DNA of 64,000 bases. Origin: Micromonospora marina (GTDB lineage Bacteria > Actinomycetota > Actinomycetes > Mycobacteriales > Micromonosporaceae). Positions within the stretch are counted from its first letter, which is position 1; each line of letters begins with the position of its first letter. The notes below the pieces were generated by a model. The model ran no database searches. It was given only the letters and a program-made list of their open reading frames with translations, and was not told the DNA's origin. The translations under genes and the position numbers were made by a program. The stretch is from the NCBI RefSeq assembly GCF_900091565.1, contig NZ_FMCV01000008.1, positions 1-64,000 on the forward strand, written 5' to 3'. Positions 40,022 to 50,303 of the stretch are shown here, in pieces.

Positions 40022-41273
40022 GGTCCAGCTCCGCTCGGATGTCCTGGAAGGCGGTGTAGTTGGCGATGACCTCCAGCCGGCCCGGCGGCACGGCGCGGAC
40101 GGCCTCGTCGAAGCTGCGGACGTGCTGGAACGGCACCCCGTTGACCTCCAGGCGCACCGCCAGGTCGTACGCCCGGTCGCCGGTGATCAGCACCTGCCGG
40201 CCGGCCAGCGGGGAGAAGTCCACGTCGAACAGCCAGGAGGTGTCCAGCCCGTCGGGGTCGCGGGCGTTGATGGACAGCAGTGTCGGCGCGACGTCGGCCA
40301 TGTCGAACGCCTCCAGCCAGCTCGCCGGGTTCTTCGCCAGCAGCAGCCGGATGTTGCGCCCGTCGCGGTCCACCTGGGCGTAGCGGCCGGCGACCGAGGT
40401 GACGGTGCCGAGGCGGGACACCGCGTCCACCGGGCGTACGCCGAACTCGGCGGCGACGGCCAGCGCGGTGGCCGCGTTGCCGAGGTTGACCTTGCCGGGA
40501 AGCTGGAGCTGGATCTTGTGCCAGGCGCCGGTGGGGTCGAGCACACCGTCGTCCTCGACGGTCCAGTGCGGCTCGGGGCGGCGCAGCGGGCAGCCGGTGC
40601 ACCACCACTGCTCGCCGGAGCGCTGGATGGTGAATCCGCACTCGGGGCAGACCCAGGAGTCGTCGTGCCAGCGCTGCCCGGCGCTGAACCAGGTGACGTG
40701 CGGCGGCACGTGGCCCTGGGCCGGGTCGGCCGGCGGGCAGGCGGCCCACACCACCATCGGGTCGTCGGCGTTGGCGACCACCCGGATCCGCGGGTGCCGG
40801 ACCAGGGCGGCGCGCCAGAGCTGCGCCATCATGGCGACCTCCTTGGCGCGGTCGAGCTGGTCGCGGGAGAGGTTGAGCAGCGCCACCACGTGCGGCTCGG
40901 TCGCCTCCAGCACCTGGGCCAGGTAGTGCTCGTCCACCTCCAGCACCGCGTACGGCGTGCTGCCGGCCTTGGCCAGTGCCGAGGTGTGGCCGGTGGGCAT
41001 GTTCGCGCCGAAGGAGTTGGTGGCGACCCGGCCCAGCACGCCGACCGCGGCGGTGGTGAGCCGGGTGGTGGTGGTCTTGCCGTTGGTGCCGGACACCAGG
41101 GCGATGGCGCGCCCGGCCGAGAGGTGGGCGAGCAGGTCCGGGTCGATCTTGAGGCCGATCCAGCCGCCGATCACCGAGCCGTCGCCACGGCCCGCGGCCC
41201 GCGACAGCGCCGCGGCGGTGCGCGACACGGAGCTGGCCACCTTCGCCCGCAAGGGCATCTTCGCGTCCGTCAC
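40011..41273 (-). CDS. murT: MurT, lipid II isoglutaminyl synthase ligase subunit
   Basis: A 420-residue Mur-ligase homologue. The ATP loop is [16 protein letters not shown], and [11 protein letters not shown] is the Mur central motif. An inserted zinc ribbon with four Cys ([14 protein letters not shown]...[11 protein letters not shown]) identifies MurT. The C-terminal DUF1727-like domain ([26 protein letters not shown]) binds GatD. GTG 41273 is chosen because TAACCT on the minus strand ends 7 nt before it (leaderless) and the frame upstream has no coding character; ATG 41258 is an alternative. The gene diverges from mraZ, so both sides of the 340-bp gap make peptidoglycan or division proteins. 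Confidence 0.93.
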   Translation of the reverse strand: MTDAKMPLRAKVASSVSRTAAALSRAAGRGDGSVIGGWIGLKIDPDLLAHLSAGRAIALVSGTNGKTTTTRLTTAAVGVLGRVATNSFGANMPTGHTSALAKAGSTPYAVLEVDEHYLAQVLEATEPHVVALLNLSRDQLDRAKEVAMMAQLWRAALVRHPRIRVVANADDPMVVWAACPPADPAQGHVPPHVTWFSAGQRWHDDSWVCPECGFTIQRSGEQWWCTGCPLRRPEPHWTVEDDGVLDPTGAWHKIQLQLPGKVNLGNAATALAVAAEFGVRPVDAVSRLGTVTSVAGRYAQVDRDGRNIRLLLAKNPASWLEAFDMADVAPTLLSINARDPDGLDTSWLFDVDFSPLAGRQVLITGDRAYDLAVRLEVNGVPFQHVRSFDEAVRAVPPGRLEVIANYTAFQDIRAELDRVN

Positions 41274-41280
41274 CCGAGCG

Positions 41281-41286
41281 AGGTTA
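41281..41286 (-). promoter_or_regulatory. -10 box of murT, leaderless start
   Basis: On the minus strand TAACCT ends 7 nt before the GTG at 41273. Confidence 0.45.
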
Positions 41287-41416
41287 CCGGACCGCCGCCT
41301 CCGCCAGATCGCCGCCGACGGCGAACCGTTCGGCCGGGGACGACCCGGCGGACGGGCGGAGCGCGCGGGGCCGGACGGCGGCGGTCGATGTCGGGTAGCG
41401 GACGCTGCGCGGGGCG

Positions 41417-41441
41417 CCCCACCCCCTCCACTCCGCCCCAC
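41417..41441 (-). promoter_or_regulatory. Second MraZ-box-like array, minus strand
   Basis: Read on the minus strand: GTGGGG, GTGGAG and GTGGGG at 41436-41441, 41426-41431 and 41417-41422, i.e. periods of 10 and 9 bp. This mirrors the plus-strand array at 41504-41529, about 85 bp away. It lies 130 bp upstream of the murT start. It could let MraZ act on both strands or loop DNA, or it may be a chance purine-rich run. Confidence 0.4.
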
Positions 41442-41497
41442 CCGCGTTGACGTGCGGTTTTGCGCGCGGAAACGCCACGCCACGCGGGCGATTCTGG

Positions 41498-41529
41498 TTG
41501 CAGGTGGAGGGAAGTGGAGTAGAGTGGGG
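41498..41529 (+). promoter_or_regulatory. mraZ promoter with embedded MraZ-box array
   Basis: Three hexamers, GTGGAG (41504-41509), GTGGAG (41514-41519) and GTGGGG (41524-41529), repeat with an exact 10-bp period, the layout known for MraZ binding sites (short G-rich repeats one helical turn apart). A -10 box TAGAGT (41520-41525) lies between the second and third repeat, and TTGCAG (41498-41503) is a -35 at 16 bp. MraZ bound here would cover the core promoter and repress its own operon. The leader to ATG 41614 is about 80 nt. Confidence 0.6.
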
Positions 41530-41613
41530 CGCGATGGTGAGGCCGGGAGGGCCACACCGGCCCGGGGGGTCGGCGGCGCCGCGAACGCCGCTCAGGGCGA
41601 GGGGGTTGGGCCG

Positions 41614-42045
41614 ATGTTCCTCGGCACCCACACTCCGCGCCTGGACGACAAAGGCCGGTTGATCCTGCCGGCCAAGTTCCGGGACGAACTGGCGGGGGGT
41701 GTCGTGATCACCAAAGGGCAGGAGCGCTGCCTCTACGTCTTCCCGATGCCCGAGTTCCAGCGGATCGCCGACCAGTTGCGCGCGCAGCCGATGACGAGCA
41801 AGGCGGCCCGGGCCTACAGCCGGGTCTTCTTCGCCAGCGCGCACGACGAGGTGCCGGACAGGCAGGGGCGGGTCACCATACCCGGCCACCTGCGGTCGTA
41901 CGCGGCACTGGACCGGGATCTGGTCGTGATCGGAGCGAGCACCCGGGTGGAGATCTGGGACAAGGCGGCCTGGGAGGCCTACCTCGCGGAGAGCGAAGAC
42001 GACTTCGCCGACATCGAGGAGGGGGTGCTGCCCGGCGGTCTGTAG
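41614..42045 (+). CDS. mraZ: MraZ, transcriptional regulator of the dcw cluster
   Basis: A 143-residue protein with two SpoVT/AbrB-like repeats: [26 protein letters not shown] with [14 protein letters not shown], and [45 protein letters not shown]. It forms a ring and binds direct repeats upstream of itself; the array at 41504-41529 is the expected target. ATG 41614 has a GAGGGGG site (41600-41606). The DDKGR and DRQGR motifs are the conserved DNA-binding loops. First gene of the dcw cluster. The 204-nt gap to rsmH is unusually long and holds a hairpin. Confidence 0.95.
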   Translation: MFLGTHTPRLDDKGRLILPAKFRDELAGGVVITKGQERCLYVFPMPEFQRIADQLRAQPMTSKAARAYSRVFFASAHDEVPDRQGRVTIPGHLRSYAALDRDLVVIGASTRVEIWDKAAWEAYLAESEDDFADIEEGVLPGGL

Positions 42046-42094
42046 GGCGTGACGGCGCCCGACGTACTGCGAGATCTCCAGCCGCTTTCGAGTT

Positions 42095-42120
42095 CCTGGC
42101 ACCCCTTCCCCGGTGCCAGG
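42095..42120 (+). terminator. Hairpin between mraZ and rsmH
   Basis: CCTGGCACC (42095-42103) pairs perfectly with GGTGCCAGG (42112-42120) around an 8-nt loop, 50 nt after the mraZ stop. It may reduce read-through from mraZ into the rest of the cluster, or mark a processing point. There is no T-run. Confidence 0.5.
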
Positions 42121-42249
42121 CGCACGATCCGACACGGAGGGCCGCGGCCTCCGGCGGGCGGGAGCGGATGGGGATCTGGCGGTATGGCGAGGCGTCGTGG
42201 CGACGACGGACACGTGACGGAACGGTTGGCGAACGGGGTGGGGGTCGAG

Positions 42250-43359
42250 ATGGGGGAGCTACGCGGCACGCACGTGCCGGTGCTGCTCGAGCGGTGTCTC
42301 GAGCTGCTGGCCCCCGCACTGGGCCGGCCCGGTCGCACCGTGCACGTCGACGCCACACTCGGCCTGGCCGGGCACGCCGAGGCGGTGCTCTCGGCGCATC
42401 CGGACACGGTGCTGATCGGCCTGGACCGGGACACCGAGGCGCTCGCCCACGCACGGGTCCGCCTGGCCCGGTTCGCCGACCGGATCCACCTGGAGCACGC
42501 CGTCTACGACGAGCTGCCCGAGGTGCTGGACCGGCTCGGTCACCCGGCGATCGACGGGGTGCTGTTCGACCTCGGCGTCTCGTCCCTGCAACTGGACGCG
42601 CCCGACCGCGGGTTCGCGTACGCGCAGGACGCGCCCCTGGACATGCGGATGGACCAGACCCGGGGGATGACCGCCGAGGAGGTCGTCAACACCTACTCCC
42701 ATCCGGACCTGGCCCGCCTGCTGCGGGTGTACGGCGAGGAGAAGTTCGCCGGGAAGATCGCCTCGGCGATCATCCGCGAACGGGAGCGCGTCCGGATCAC
42801 GTCCTCGGCCCGGCTGGCCGAGCTGGTCCGGGACGCCATTCCGGCACCGGCCCGACGAACCGGCGGACACCCGGCAAAGAGAACGTTTCAGGCTTTACGG
42901 ATCGAGGTAAACAGAGAACTGGCAGCGCTGGAGACGGCGTTGCCGGCTGCTCTGGACAAGCTCACAGTGGGCGGCCGCATGGTGGTCCTGTCCTACCACT
43001 CGCTGGAGGACCGGCTCACCAAGCAGGCGCTCGCCGACCGGGTCCGCAGTAAGGGCCCGGTCGACCTCCCGGTCGAGCTGCCCGGGTCGGGCCCGACGTT
43101 CCGGCTGTTGAGCCGGGGCGCCGAGCTGCCCGGGGAGGCCGAGGTGGCCGCGAACCCGCGTGCCGCCTCGGTGCGGCTGCGGGCAGCGGAACGGCTCGAC
43201 CCGGAGGCGGCCCGGCAGGGGCGTACCGACCGCGAACGGTACCGCCGCCGGGTGAGGGCGATGCACCAACCGGGGGCGGGGTCACCGGGGTCCGGCAAGG
43301 ACCCGCGGTCGGCCCCGGGGGACGCGAACGGGACGGACGAGGAGGGGGAGGGGACATGA
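42250..43359 (+). CDS. rsmH: 16S rRNA (cytosine-1402 N4) methyltransferase
   Basis: A 369-residue SAM-dependent methyltransferase (MraW/RsmH). The sequence shows [29 protein letters not shown] (motif I; usually TxGxGGH, here TLGLAGH), [58 protein letters not shown] and [16 protein letters not shown] 42250 has GGGTGGGGG about 6 nt upstream. Earlier in-frame starts (GTG 42214, ATG 42184) would add a non-conserved extension but are not excluded. The C-terminal 40 residues are a disordered Gly/Asp tail. The stop overlaps the ftsL ATG (43356-43359). Confidence 0.94.
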   Translation: MGELRGTHVPVLLERCLELLAPALGRPGRTVHVDATLGLAGHAEAVLSAHPDTVLIGLDRDTEALAHARVRLARFADRIHLEHAVYDELPEVLDRLGHPAIDGVLFDLGVSSLQLDAPDRGFAYAQDAPLDMRMDQTRGMTAEEVVNTYSHPDLARLLRVYGEEKFAGKIASAIIRERERVRITSSARLAELVRDAIPAPARRTGGHPAKRTFQALRIEVNRELAALETALPAALDKLTVGGRMVVLSYHSLEDRLTKQALADRVRSKGPVDLPVELPGSGPTFRLLSRGAELPGEAEVAANPRAASVRLRAAERLDPEAARQGRTDRERYRRRVRAMHQPGAGSPGSGKDPRSAPGDANGTDEEGEGT

Positions 43360-43937
43360 ACGTCGAGAAGCGCGACGGCCGGGGAGCCGTCGGGCAGCGC
43401 GCACCGCGGTCGGGGGGCCGGACCGCGGCGCGGCGCACCACGCGGGACACGACCGCGACCGACCGCCGGGAGGCGACTCGCGCCCGGGGGGCGCGCGAGT
43501 TCCCGACGCAGGGCAGCGCCGCTCTGCGGCCGGCCGAGCGTACCCGGGTGACCGATGCGCCCGCGCCGCGCCTTCGGGTCGCCCCGCCGGCGCCGATCCG
43601 GGTGCCCCGTGCTCCGTTCGTCGCGCTGATCCTGGTGCTGGTGGTCGGTGGGGTGCTGGGCATCCTGGCGGTCAACACCAAGATCAACGAGAACGCGTTC
43701 AGGCTGGAGAGGCTCCAGCAGCAGCAGGCCAAGCTGGACGTGGACGAGCAGGAACTGCGCAAGGAGATCGCCAACCAGAAGGCGCCCGGCAACCTGACCG
43801 CCAACGCCAAGCGGCTCGGCCTGGTCGAGTCCGAGGACCCGGCCTACATCCGGCTGCCGGACGGGCAGACCATCGGGGTGCCGCACCCCGCGCAGGGCGC
43901 CCCGCCGGTCACCAGCCGGCAGGGCGACGGAGGCTGA
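43356..43937 (+). CDS. ftsL: FtsL-like division protein
   Basis: A 193-residue bitopic protein in the ftsL position. A long basic cytosolic N-terminus (about 85 residues, Arg/Ala/Thr-rich) leads to one membrane helix ([19 protein letters not shown]). A short coiled coil follows ([26 protein letters not shown]), then [22 protein letters not shown], a pattern shared by actinobacterial FtsL proteins. FtsL with FtsQ and DivIC-type proteins regulates septal synthesis by FtsW-FtsI. The ATG overlaps the rsmH stop. Sequence conservation in this family is low, so the call relies on topology and position. Confidence 0.85.
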   Translation: MNVEKRDGRGAVGQRAPRSGGRTAARRTTRDTTATDRREATRARGAREFPTQGSAALRPAERTRVTDAPAPRLRVAPPAPIRVPRAPFVALILVLVVGGVLGILAVNTKINENAFRLERLQQQQAKLDVDEQELRKEIANQKAPGNLTANAKRLGLVESEDPAYIRLPDGQTIGVPHPAQGAPPVTSRQGDGG

Positions 43938-43940
43938 GCG

Positions 43941-46154
43941 ATGCCGCCGAGATCGGAGGATCCGCGCCGGGACGCCACGGGCTCCCGGCGCGGCTCGTCG
44001 CGGGGGTCGGAGCCGCGCGAGCCGGGCCTCGGCGGGATCTCCGACGCCCGCGCGTACACCCCGCGCGGGCGGACCGTGCGCGAGGGCGGCGGCGCCGAGC
44101 AACGGCGTACCCCCCGCAGCAACAGGTCCGGCGATCCGTTCCGGCCCGCGTTGCAGGTGCTCGACGGCGGCCGGGCCGGCCGCGCCGGCACGCGCGAGCC
44201 CGCGACCGACGGCGCCCGGTCCGGCCGCCGGTCCACCGCCGCGGGCGGCCGGGCCGCCGTGGTCCGGACCGTCTCGTCCCGGCCCGTGCACGAACCGTTC
44301 GACGACGACGAGGACGCGCCGCCGCCGCGCCGCCGGTCCCAGCCGCGCCGCCCGGCCGCGCCGCCCCGCCGGCCGGTACGCAAGCCGCGCCGGCCGCCGC
44401 GACTCGGCGACCCGCGCCGGCGGCTGCGGCTCGGCACCGTGCTGGCGCTGGCGCTGTTCGCCAGCATCGGCGTCCGGCTCGTCTATCTCCAGACCGCGGA
44501 CACCCCGGCGTACGCCGACCGCGGCCTGCCCGACCGGCTCGCCGTGGTCGAGCTGCCGGCCCCGCGCGGGGCGATCCTCGACCGCGACGGCGAGCCGTTG
44601 GCGCACAGCGTCGAGGCCCGGTACGTGTTCGCCGACCCGACCCGGGTCACCGATCGCGCCGCCACCGCGAGGGCGCTGTCGCCGCTGCTCGGTGTGCCCG
44701 CCTCCGACCTGGCCGAGAAGATGCGCAAGCGCAACCTGCCCGGCACCGACACCCCGTTGCAGTTCGTCTACCTGGCCCGCGGCGTGGAGATCGGCACCGC
44801 CAAGAAGATCATGGCGCTCGACCTGGCCGGCATCAACGTGCACCGCGACGAGCGGCGCGAGGTGCCCGGCGGCGACCTGGCGGCGAACCTGATCGGCTTC
44901 GTCAGCCAGGACATGAACGGCCTGGAAGGGCTGGAGGCCAAGTACGACGACGTGCTACGCGGACAGGCCGGCAAGCGGACCTACGAGGTGGGCCTCGGCG
45001 ACCTGGCCGCGCCCATCCCGGGCGGCTACAGCCGCACCACCCAGCCGCAGCCGGGCAGTTCGCTGAAGCTCACCGTCGACCGTGACCTCCAGTTCATGAC
45101 CCAGCGGATCCTGGCCAAGCAGACGGCGAAGGTGAAGGGCAGCATCGGCGCCGCCGTGATCATCGAGGTGCCGAGCGGCGAGGTGCTGGCGCAGGCCAGC
45201 CAGCCGACGTACGACGCCGCCAACCCCACCAAGGTGGGCTCACCGTCGGACCGGGACGACGCGGCCACCACGTTCGTGGTCGACCCCGGCTCGATCCACA
45301 AGGCCATCACCTTCGGCGCGGCGCTCCAGGAGGGCGTGATCACGCCGGACACCGCGTTCCCGGTCGCCAACACCGCCGTCCGCGGCGGCGTCACGTTCCG
45401 CGACACCCACCCGGTCGACGGCCGCACCATGAGCATCCCCGGCATGCTCGCCTTCTCGTCGAACGTCGGCACCATCGAGGTCGCCGAGAAGCTGGGCAAG
45501 GACCGGCTGTTCGACTACCAGAAGCGGTTCGGGCTGGGCCAGGTCACCGGCGAGGGCATGCCCGGCGAGGCGGCGGGCCGGCTGCTGCCGCCGGACCAGT
45601 GGAGCGGCTCGGCGTACGGGTCGGTGCCGATCGGGCACAGCGTGGACGCCACGCCGCTGCAGATGGCCGCCGCGTACGCCGCCATCGCCAACAACGGCAC
45701 GTACGTGCAGCCGCACCTGGTCAAGGAGACCATCGGCGCGGACGGCGAGCGCAGCCCCGCCGCGGCGCCTGCCACCCGTTCGGTGCTCAGCCCCGACAAC
45801 GCGGCGGCGCTGCGCCGGATGATGGAGGCGGTCACCACCGTCGACGGCCCGGACGGTCAGGCGACCGGGCTGGCTGCGGCCGTGCCCGGCTACCGGGTGG
45901 CCGGCAAGACCGGCACCGGTCTGCGCTACGACGGCGGCAAGCAGCAGCCCGGCGAGGTCGGCTCGTTCATCGGCATGGCACCGGCGGAGAACCCCCGGTA
46001 CGTCGTCGCGGTGTTCGTGTGGAGCCCTGACGGCGGGGGCGGTGCGGTCGCCGCGCCGGCGTTCCGGGAGATGATGGGCTTCACTCTCCGCCACTACCGG
46101 GTGCCGCCGTCGCTCACCAACAAGTCCCCGAAGTTCGAGGTCTTTCCGCGCTGA
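43941..46154 (+). CDS. ftsI: FtsI, septal class B penicillin-binding protein
   Basis: A 737-residue septal transpeptidase. A long Arg/Pro/Gly-rich cytosolic region (about 160 residues) precedes one membrane helix (LGTVLALALFASIGVRLVYLQ). A PBP dimer domain (RGAILDRDGEPLAHSVEARYVF) follows. The transpeptidase domain has the active-site serine in GSIHK (S451-x-x-K454), the SxN motif in FSSN, and KTGTG with K656. It cross-links septal peptidoglycan with FtsW. ATG 43941 starts 3 nt after ftsL. The long disordered N-terminus is common in actinobacterial FtsI. Confidence 0.95.
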   Translation: MPPRSEDPRRDATGSRRGSSRGSEPREPGLGGISDARAYTPRGRTVREGGGAEQRRTPRSNRSGDPFRPALQVLDGGRAGRAGTREPATDGARSGRRSTAAGGRAAVVRTVSSRPVHEPFDDDEDAPPPRRRSQPRRPAAPPRRPVRKPRRPPRLGDPRRRLRLGTVLALALFASIGVRLVYLQTADTPAYADRGLPDRLAVVELPAPRGAILDRDGEPLAHSVEARYVFADPTRVTDRAATARALSPLLGVPASDLAEKMRKRNLPGTDTPLQFVYLARGVEIGTAKKIMALDLAGINVHRDERREVPGGDLAANLIGFVSQDMNGLEGLEAKYDDVLRGQAGKRTYEVGLGDLAAPIPGGYSRTTQPQPGSSLKLTVDRDLQFMTQRILAKQTAKVKGSIGAAVIIEVPSGEVLAQASQPTYDAANPTKVGSPSDRDDAATTFVVDPGSIHKAITFGAALQEGVITPDTAFPVANTAVRGGVTFRDTHPVDGRTMSIPGMLAFSSNVGTIEVAEKLGKDRLFDYQKRFGLGQVTGEGMPGEAAGRLLPPDQWSGSAYGSVPIGHSVDATPLQMAAAYAAIANNGTYVQPHLVKETIGADGERSPAAAPATRSVLSPDNAAALRRMMEAVTTVDGPDGQATGLAAAVPGYRVAGKTGTGLRYDGGKQQPGEVGSFIGMAPAENPRYVVAVFVWSPDGGGGAVAAPAFREMMGFTLRHYRVPPSLTNKSPKFEVFPR

Positions 46155-46231
46155 GCGGGGACGGCGGGACATCATCGGTGAGTGGCGACGAACCACCGGG
46201 GCGGCTGTGCGGTCGGAACCGGACGACCGGG

Positions 46232-46237
46232 TAGGGT
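46232..46237 (+). promoter_or_regulatory. -10 box before murE
   Basis: TAGGGT ends 8 nt before GTG 46246, in a 91-nt gap after ftsI. It suggests an internal promoter and a near-leaderless murE transcript. Confidence 0.4.
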
Positions 46238-46245
46238 CTGACGCC

Positions 46246-47769
46246 GTGCCCGGCAATCCACGTCCCACAACCGTGCGTCCCGTACGGCTCGGCGACCTCG
46301 CCGCCCGCGTGGCGGCGACCCCGCCGGAGGAGGCCGCCGAACTGGCCGTCACCGGCGTGACCCACGCCTCCCAGGAGGTACGCCCCGGCGACCTGTACGC
46401 CGCCCTGCCCGGCGCGCGGCGCCACGGCGCCGAGTTCGCCGCCGCGGCGGCGGAAGCGGGCGCGGTGGCCCTGCTGACCGACCCGGCCGGCGCGGCGCTG
46501 GCCGCCGGGACCGGCCTGCCCGTGCTCGTCGTCGACGACCCGCGCGACGCGCTCGGCGAGGTGGCCGCGACCGTCTACGGCGACCCGACCGCCGGCCTGA
46601 CCGTGATCGGGGTGACCGGCACCGCCGGCAAGACCTCCACCAGCTACCTGGTCGAGTCGGGGCTGCGGGCCGCCGGCCACGTCACCGGGCTGATCGGCAC
46701 CGTGGAGACCCGCCTCGGCGACCTGGTGATCGACAGCGTCCGGACCACCCCGGAGGCCACCGACCTGCACGCCATGCTCGCGGTGGCCCGCGAGCACGGG
46801 GTGGACACGGTGGTCATGGAGGTGTCCAGCCACGCCCTCGCCATGGGCCGGGTCGGCGGCGTCCGGTTCGACGTCGGCGGCTACACCAACTTCGGCTCTG
46901 ACCACCTGGACTTCCACGCCGACGAGGCGGACTACTTCGCGGCCAAGGCCGCGCTGTTCGACGGCCGCTGCCGGGTCGAGGTGCTCAACCACGACGACCC
47001 GGCGCTGCGCCCGCTGTACAAGCCGGGCACCGTCACCTACTCGGCGGCCGGTGACCCGGACGCGACCTGGTGGGCCGACGGCATCGACGGCGAGGGCTAC
47101 GCGCAGCGGTTCACGCTGCACGGCCCGGACTCCCCGGCGCTGCCCACCGGTGTGGCGCTGCCCGGCCGGCACAACGTGGCGAACGCGTTGCTGGCGGTCG
47201 CCCTGCTGGTCGCCGCCGGGGTGGACACGCGGACCGCGGCGCGCGGCGTGGCCGCCTGCGGGGGTGTGCCCGGCCGGCTGGAACTGGTCAGCGGCGACGC
47301 CCCGGTACGCGGCGTCGTCGACTACGCGCACAAGGCCAACGCGATCGAGGCGGTGCTCACCGCGCTGCGCGGCCTGACCGGGGGCCGGCTGATCTGCGTG
47401 CTGGGCGCCGGTGGCGACCGGGACCGGGGCAAGCGGCCGGTGATGGGCGGCGTGGCCGCGCGCGGCGCCGACGTGGTGCTGGTGACCGACGACAACCCGC
47501 GGACCGAGGACCCGGCCGCGATCCGGGCCGAGGTGCTCGCCGGCGCGTACGCCGCCGCGACCCCGGCCCGCGTCATCGAGGTGCCCGGACGGCGGGCGGC
47601 GATCGAGGAGGCGGTCCGGGTGGCCGAACCGGGTGACGTGGTGGCGGTGCTGGGCAAGGGCCAGGAACGCGGACAGGAGATCGGCGGCGAGGTGCTGCCG
47701 TTCGACGACCGGGTGGAGCTGGCGGCGGCGCTGCGCGCCCGCTTCGGTGACCTGGCGGGTCAGCGGTGA
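46246..47769 (+). CDS. murE: UDP-MurNAc-tripeptide synthetase (meso-DAP type)
   Basis: A 507-residue Mur ligase that adds the third amino acid to UDP-MurNAc-L-Ala-D-Glu. The ATP loop is VIGVTGTAGKTSTSYLVE; the central region has MEVSSHALAMGRVGGVRFDVGGYTNFGSDHLDFH, and the C-terminal domain has VTDDNPRTEDP. The DNPR motif is the marker for meso-diaminopimelate specificity, which fits the peptidoglycan of this family of actinomycetes. GTG 46246 is chosen for its TAGGGT box and because conservation begins soon after; GTG/ATG upstream are possible. The stop overlaps the murF start by 4 nt. Confidence 0.95.
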   Translation: MPGNPRPTTVRPVRLGDLAARVAATPPEEAAELAVTGVTHASQEVRPGDLYAALPGARRHGAEFAAAAAEAGAVALLTDPAGAALAAGTGLPVLVVDDPRDALGEVAATVYGDPTAGLTVIGVTGTAGKTSTSYLVESGLRAAGHVTGLIGTVETRLGDLVIDSVRTTPEATDLHAMLAVAREHGVDTVVMEVSSHALAMGRVGGVRFDVGGYTNFGSDHLDFHADEADYFAAKAALFDGRCRVEVLNHDDPALRPLYKPGTVTYSAAGDPDATWWADGIDGEGYAQRFTLHGPDSPALPTGVALPGRHNVANALLAVALLVAAGVDTRTAARGVAACGGVPGRLELVSGDAPVRGVVDYAHKANAIEAVLTALRGLTGGRLICVLGAGGDRDRGKRPVMGGVAARGADVVLVTDDNPRTEDPAAIRAEVLAGAYAAATPARVIEVPGRRAAIEEAVRVAEPGDVVAVLGKGQERGQEIGGEVLPFDDRVELAAALRARFGDLAGQR

Positions 47770-49175
47770 TCCCGCTGACGCTGGCCGAGGTGGCCGCCGC
47801 CGTCGACGGCCGGCTGACCGGCGCCGACCCGGACGCCCGGATCACCGGCACGGTGGAGTTCGACTCCCGCAAGGTGAGCGCCGGCGGGCTGTTCGTGGCC
47901 TTCCCCGGCGAGCGGGTCGACGGCCACGACTACGCGGCCGGCGCGGTCTCGGCCGGTGCGGTGGCGGTGCTCGGCACCCGGGAGGTGCCGGGCGTGCCGA
48001 TGGTGCTCGTCGGCGACGCGCTCGACGCGCTGGGCCGGCTGGCCCGCACGGTGGTGGACCGGCTGCCCGGGCTGACCGTGATCGGTCTGACCGGCTCGTC
48101 CGGCAAGACCACCACGAAGGACCTGATCGCCCAGCTCGCGGTCCGGCTCGGCCCGACGGTGGCGCCGCCCGGCTCGTTCAACAACGAGCTGGGACACCCG
48201 TACACCGCGTTGCAGTCGACGCCGGAGACCCGCTACCTGGTGATGGAGAAGGGCGCCCGCGGGGTCGGGCACGTCCGCTACCTGTGCGACGTGGTGCCGC
48301 CGCGGATCTCGGTGGTGCTCAACGTCGGCGTGGCGCACCTGGGCGAGTTCGGCTCGGTGGAGGCCATCGCGCTCGCCAAGGGTGAGCTGGTCGAGGCGCT
48401 GCCCGAAGACGGGCTGGCGGTGCTCAACGCCGACGACCCGCGGGTGGACGCGATGGCGTCGCGTACCCGGGCCCGGGTGGTGCGGTACGGCGAGTCGGAG
48501 CGTGCCGACGTGCGCGCCGTGGACGTGACTGTCGACGGCCGGGGAAGGCCCTCGTACACCCTGGTCACCCCGGAGGGCAGCGCGCCGGTACGGCTCGGGC
48601 TGACCGGCCGGCACCAGGTCTCCAACTCGCTCGCCGCCGCGGCGGTCGGCCGGGAACTGGGCCTGCCGCTGCCGGGCCTGGCGGCGGCGCTGAACGAGCT
48701 GGGCCTGGTCTCGACCCGGCGGATGGACGTCTTCGAGCGTCCCGACGGGGTGACCGTGATCGACGACTCGTACAACGCCAACCCGGCCTCCACCGGCGTG
48801 GCGCTGCGGGCGTTGGCCAGCATGCGCGGCGACGGGCGTACCGTCGCGGTGCTCGGCTACATGGCCGAGCTGGGTGACTTCGAGCGGGAGGGGCATCAGC
48901 AGGTCGGCCGGCTCGCGGCCGAACTGGGAGTGGACCGGCTGCTCGTGGTGGGCGAGCCGGCGGCGCCGATCCACGAGGGCGCGACAGCGGTAGGTAACTG
49001 GGGAGGAGAGTCGGTGCTGCTCACCGATCAGGCGGCGGCCGTCGAGGTGCTGCGGAGCGAGCTGCGTCCGGGAGACGTGGTGCTGGTGAAGGGCTCCCGG
49101 TACCGGACCTGGGACGTGGCCGACGCGCTGCGCGCGGACGCCCGGGAGGGTGCGACGGAGGGCGGTGCCGCATGA
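47766..49175 (+). CDS. murF: UDP-MurNAc-tripeptide:D-Ala-D-Ala ligase
   Basis: A 469-residue Mur ligase that adds D-Ala-D-Ala to make the UDP-MurNAc-pentapeptide. It has the N-terminal substrate domain [28 protein letters not shown] loop [60 protein letters not shown], and the C-terminal [17 protein letters not shown] and [16 protein letters not shown]. Both ends overlap neighbours by 4 nt (GTGA with murE, ATGA with mraY), so the three genes are translationally coupled. Confidence 0.96.
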   Translation: MIPLTLAEVAAAVDGRLTGADPDARITGTVEFDSRKVSAGGLFVAFPGERVDGHDYAAGAVSAGAVAVLGTREVPGVPMVLVGDALDALGRLARTVVDRLPGLTVIGLTGSSGKTTTKDLIAQLAVRLGPTVAPPGSFNNELGHPYTALQSTPETRYLVMEKGARGVGHVRYLCDVVPPRISVVLNVGVAHLGEFGSVEAIALAKGELVEALPEDGLAVLNADDPRVDAMASRTRARVVRYGESERADVRAVDVTVDGRGRPSYTLVTPEGSAPVRLGLTGRHQVSNSLAAAAVGRELGLPLPGLAAALNELGLVSTRRMDVFERPDGVTVIDDSYNANPASTGVALRALASMRGDGRTVAVLGYMAELGDFEREGHQQVGRLAAELGVDRLLVVGEPAAPIHEGATAVGNWGGESVLLTDQAAAVEVLRSELRPGDVVLVKGSRYRTWDVADALRADAREGATEGGAA

Positions 49176-50299
49176 GGGCGGTCATCGTCGCCATCGGGGT
49201 CGCGTTCCTGATCTCACTGTTCTGCACCCCGATCGCGATCAAGGTGTTCGCCCGGCTGAAGGCCGGCCAGCCGATCCGATCGAACCTCGGGCTCGCCAGC
49301 AACGAGGGCAAGAAGGGCACGCCGACGATGGGCGGTGTGGTCTTCATCCTGGCCACGGTCATCGCGTACGTCGCCGGGCACCTGGCCCTGACCACGCTGC
49401 CGGACGCGCAGATCGCCCAGGTCGAGCCGACGATCACGGCGCTGGTGCTGCTGGGGCTGATGGTGTTCTCCGGCGCGGTCGGCTTCATCGACGACTTCCT
49501 CAAGGTCCGCAAGCGGCACAGCGGCGGCCTCAACAAACGGGGCAAGCTGGCCGGGCAGATCCTGGTCGGTGCCGTGTTCGGCGCGGTGGCCGTCTACTTC
49601 CCGTCGAGCATGACCGACGCCGGCGGCAACGCGACGAACACCGAGACGGTGGGCAGCACCACGCTGAGCTTCATCCGGGACGTCCCGGCGCTGGAGATCG
49701 GCAAGATCGGCGCGGTGATCGTCATCATCATGGTGGTCATGGCGGCCACAAACGGCGTCAACCTCACCGACGGCCTGGACGGCCTGGCCACCGGCGCCTC
49801 GGTGATGGTGCTGGCGGCGTACGCGCTGATCGCGTTCTGGCAGTACCGCCACTGGTGCGCCGACCCGAACTACACCGAGTCGTACTGCTACACCGTGCGC
49901 GACCCGCTGGAGATCGCGCTGATCGCGGGCGCGGCGGCCGGTGCCTGCGTGGGCTTCCTGTGGTGGAACACGTCCCCGGCGCGGATCTTCATGGGTGACA
50001 CCGGTGCGCTCGGGCTGGGCGGCCTGATTGCCGGCATGGCGATGTCCACCCGGACCATCCTGCTGCTGCCGATCCTGGGTGGCCTGTTCGTGATCATCAC
50101 GATGTCCGTGGTCATCCAGATCATCTCGTTCCGCACCACCGGCAAGCGCGTGTTCCGGATGTCGCCGTTGCAGCACCACTTCGAGCTGGCCGGCTGGAGC
50201 GAGGTCAACATCGTGGTCCGGTTCTGGATCATCGCCGGTATCGGCGTGGCCATCGCGCTGGGCCTGTTCTACAGCGAGTTCCTCGCCGCGGTGAGCTAG
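49172..50299 (+). CDS. mraY: Phospho-MurNAc-pentapeptide translocase
   Basis: A 375-residue membrane enzyme that attaches phospho-MurNAc-pentapeptide to undecaprenyl phosphate, making lipid I. About ten helices. Catalytic segments: [43 protein letters not shown] (Asp pair), [17 protein letters not shown] (third Asp), and [12 protein letters not shown], with the conserved His region [19 protein letters not shown] 49172 overlaps the murF stop. In almost all relatives murD comes next; here the gene is followed by a perfect 50-bp palindrome instead. Confidence 0.96.
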   Translation: MRAVIVAIGVAFLISLFCTPIAIKVFARLKAGQPIRSNLGLASNEGKKGTPTMGGVVFILATVIAYVAGHLALTTLPDAQIAQVEPTITALVLLGLMVFSGAVGFIDDFLKVRKRHSGGLNKRGKLAGQILVGAVFGAVAVYFPSSMTDAGGNATNTETVGSTTLSFIRDVPALEIGKIGAVIVIIMVVMAATNGVNLTDGLDGLATGASVMVLAAYALIAFWQYRHWCADPNYTESYCYTVRDPLEIALIAGAAAGACVGFLWWNTSPARIFMGDTGALGLGGLIAGMAMSTRTILLLPILGGLFVIITMSVVIQIISFRTTGKRVFRMSPLQHHFELAGWSEVNIVVRFWIIAGIGVAIALGLFYSEFLAAVS

Positions 50300-50303
50300 G
50301 TGC

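Noticed and set aside
41447..41662. A 71-codon frame covering the mraZ promoter
   Set aside because: It overlaps the promoter array and the start of mraZ in another frame and has no coding character.
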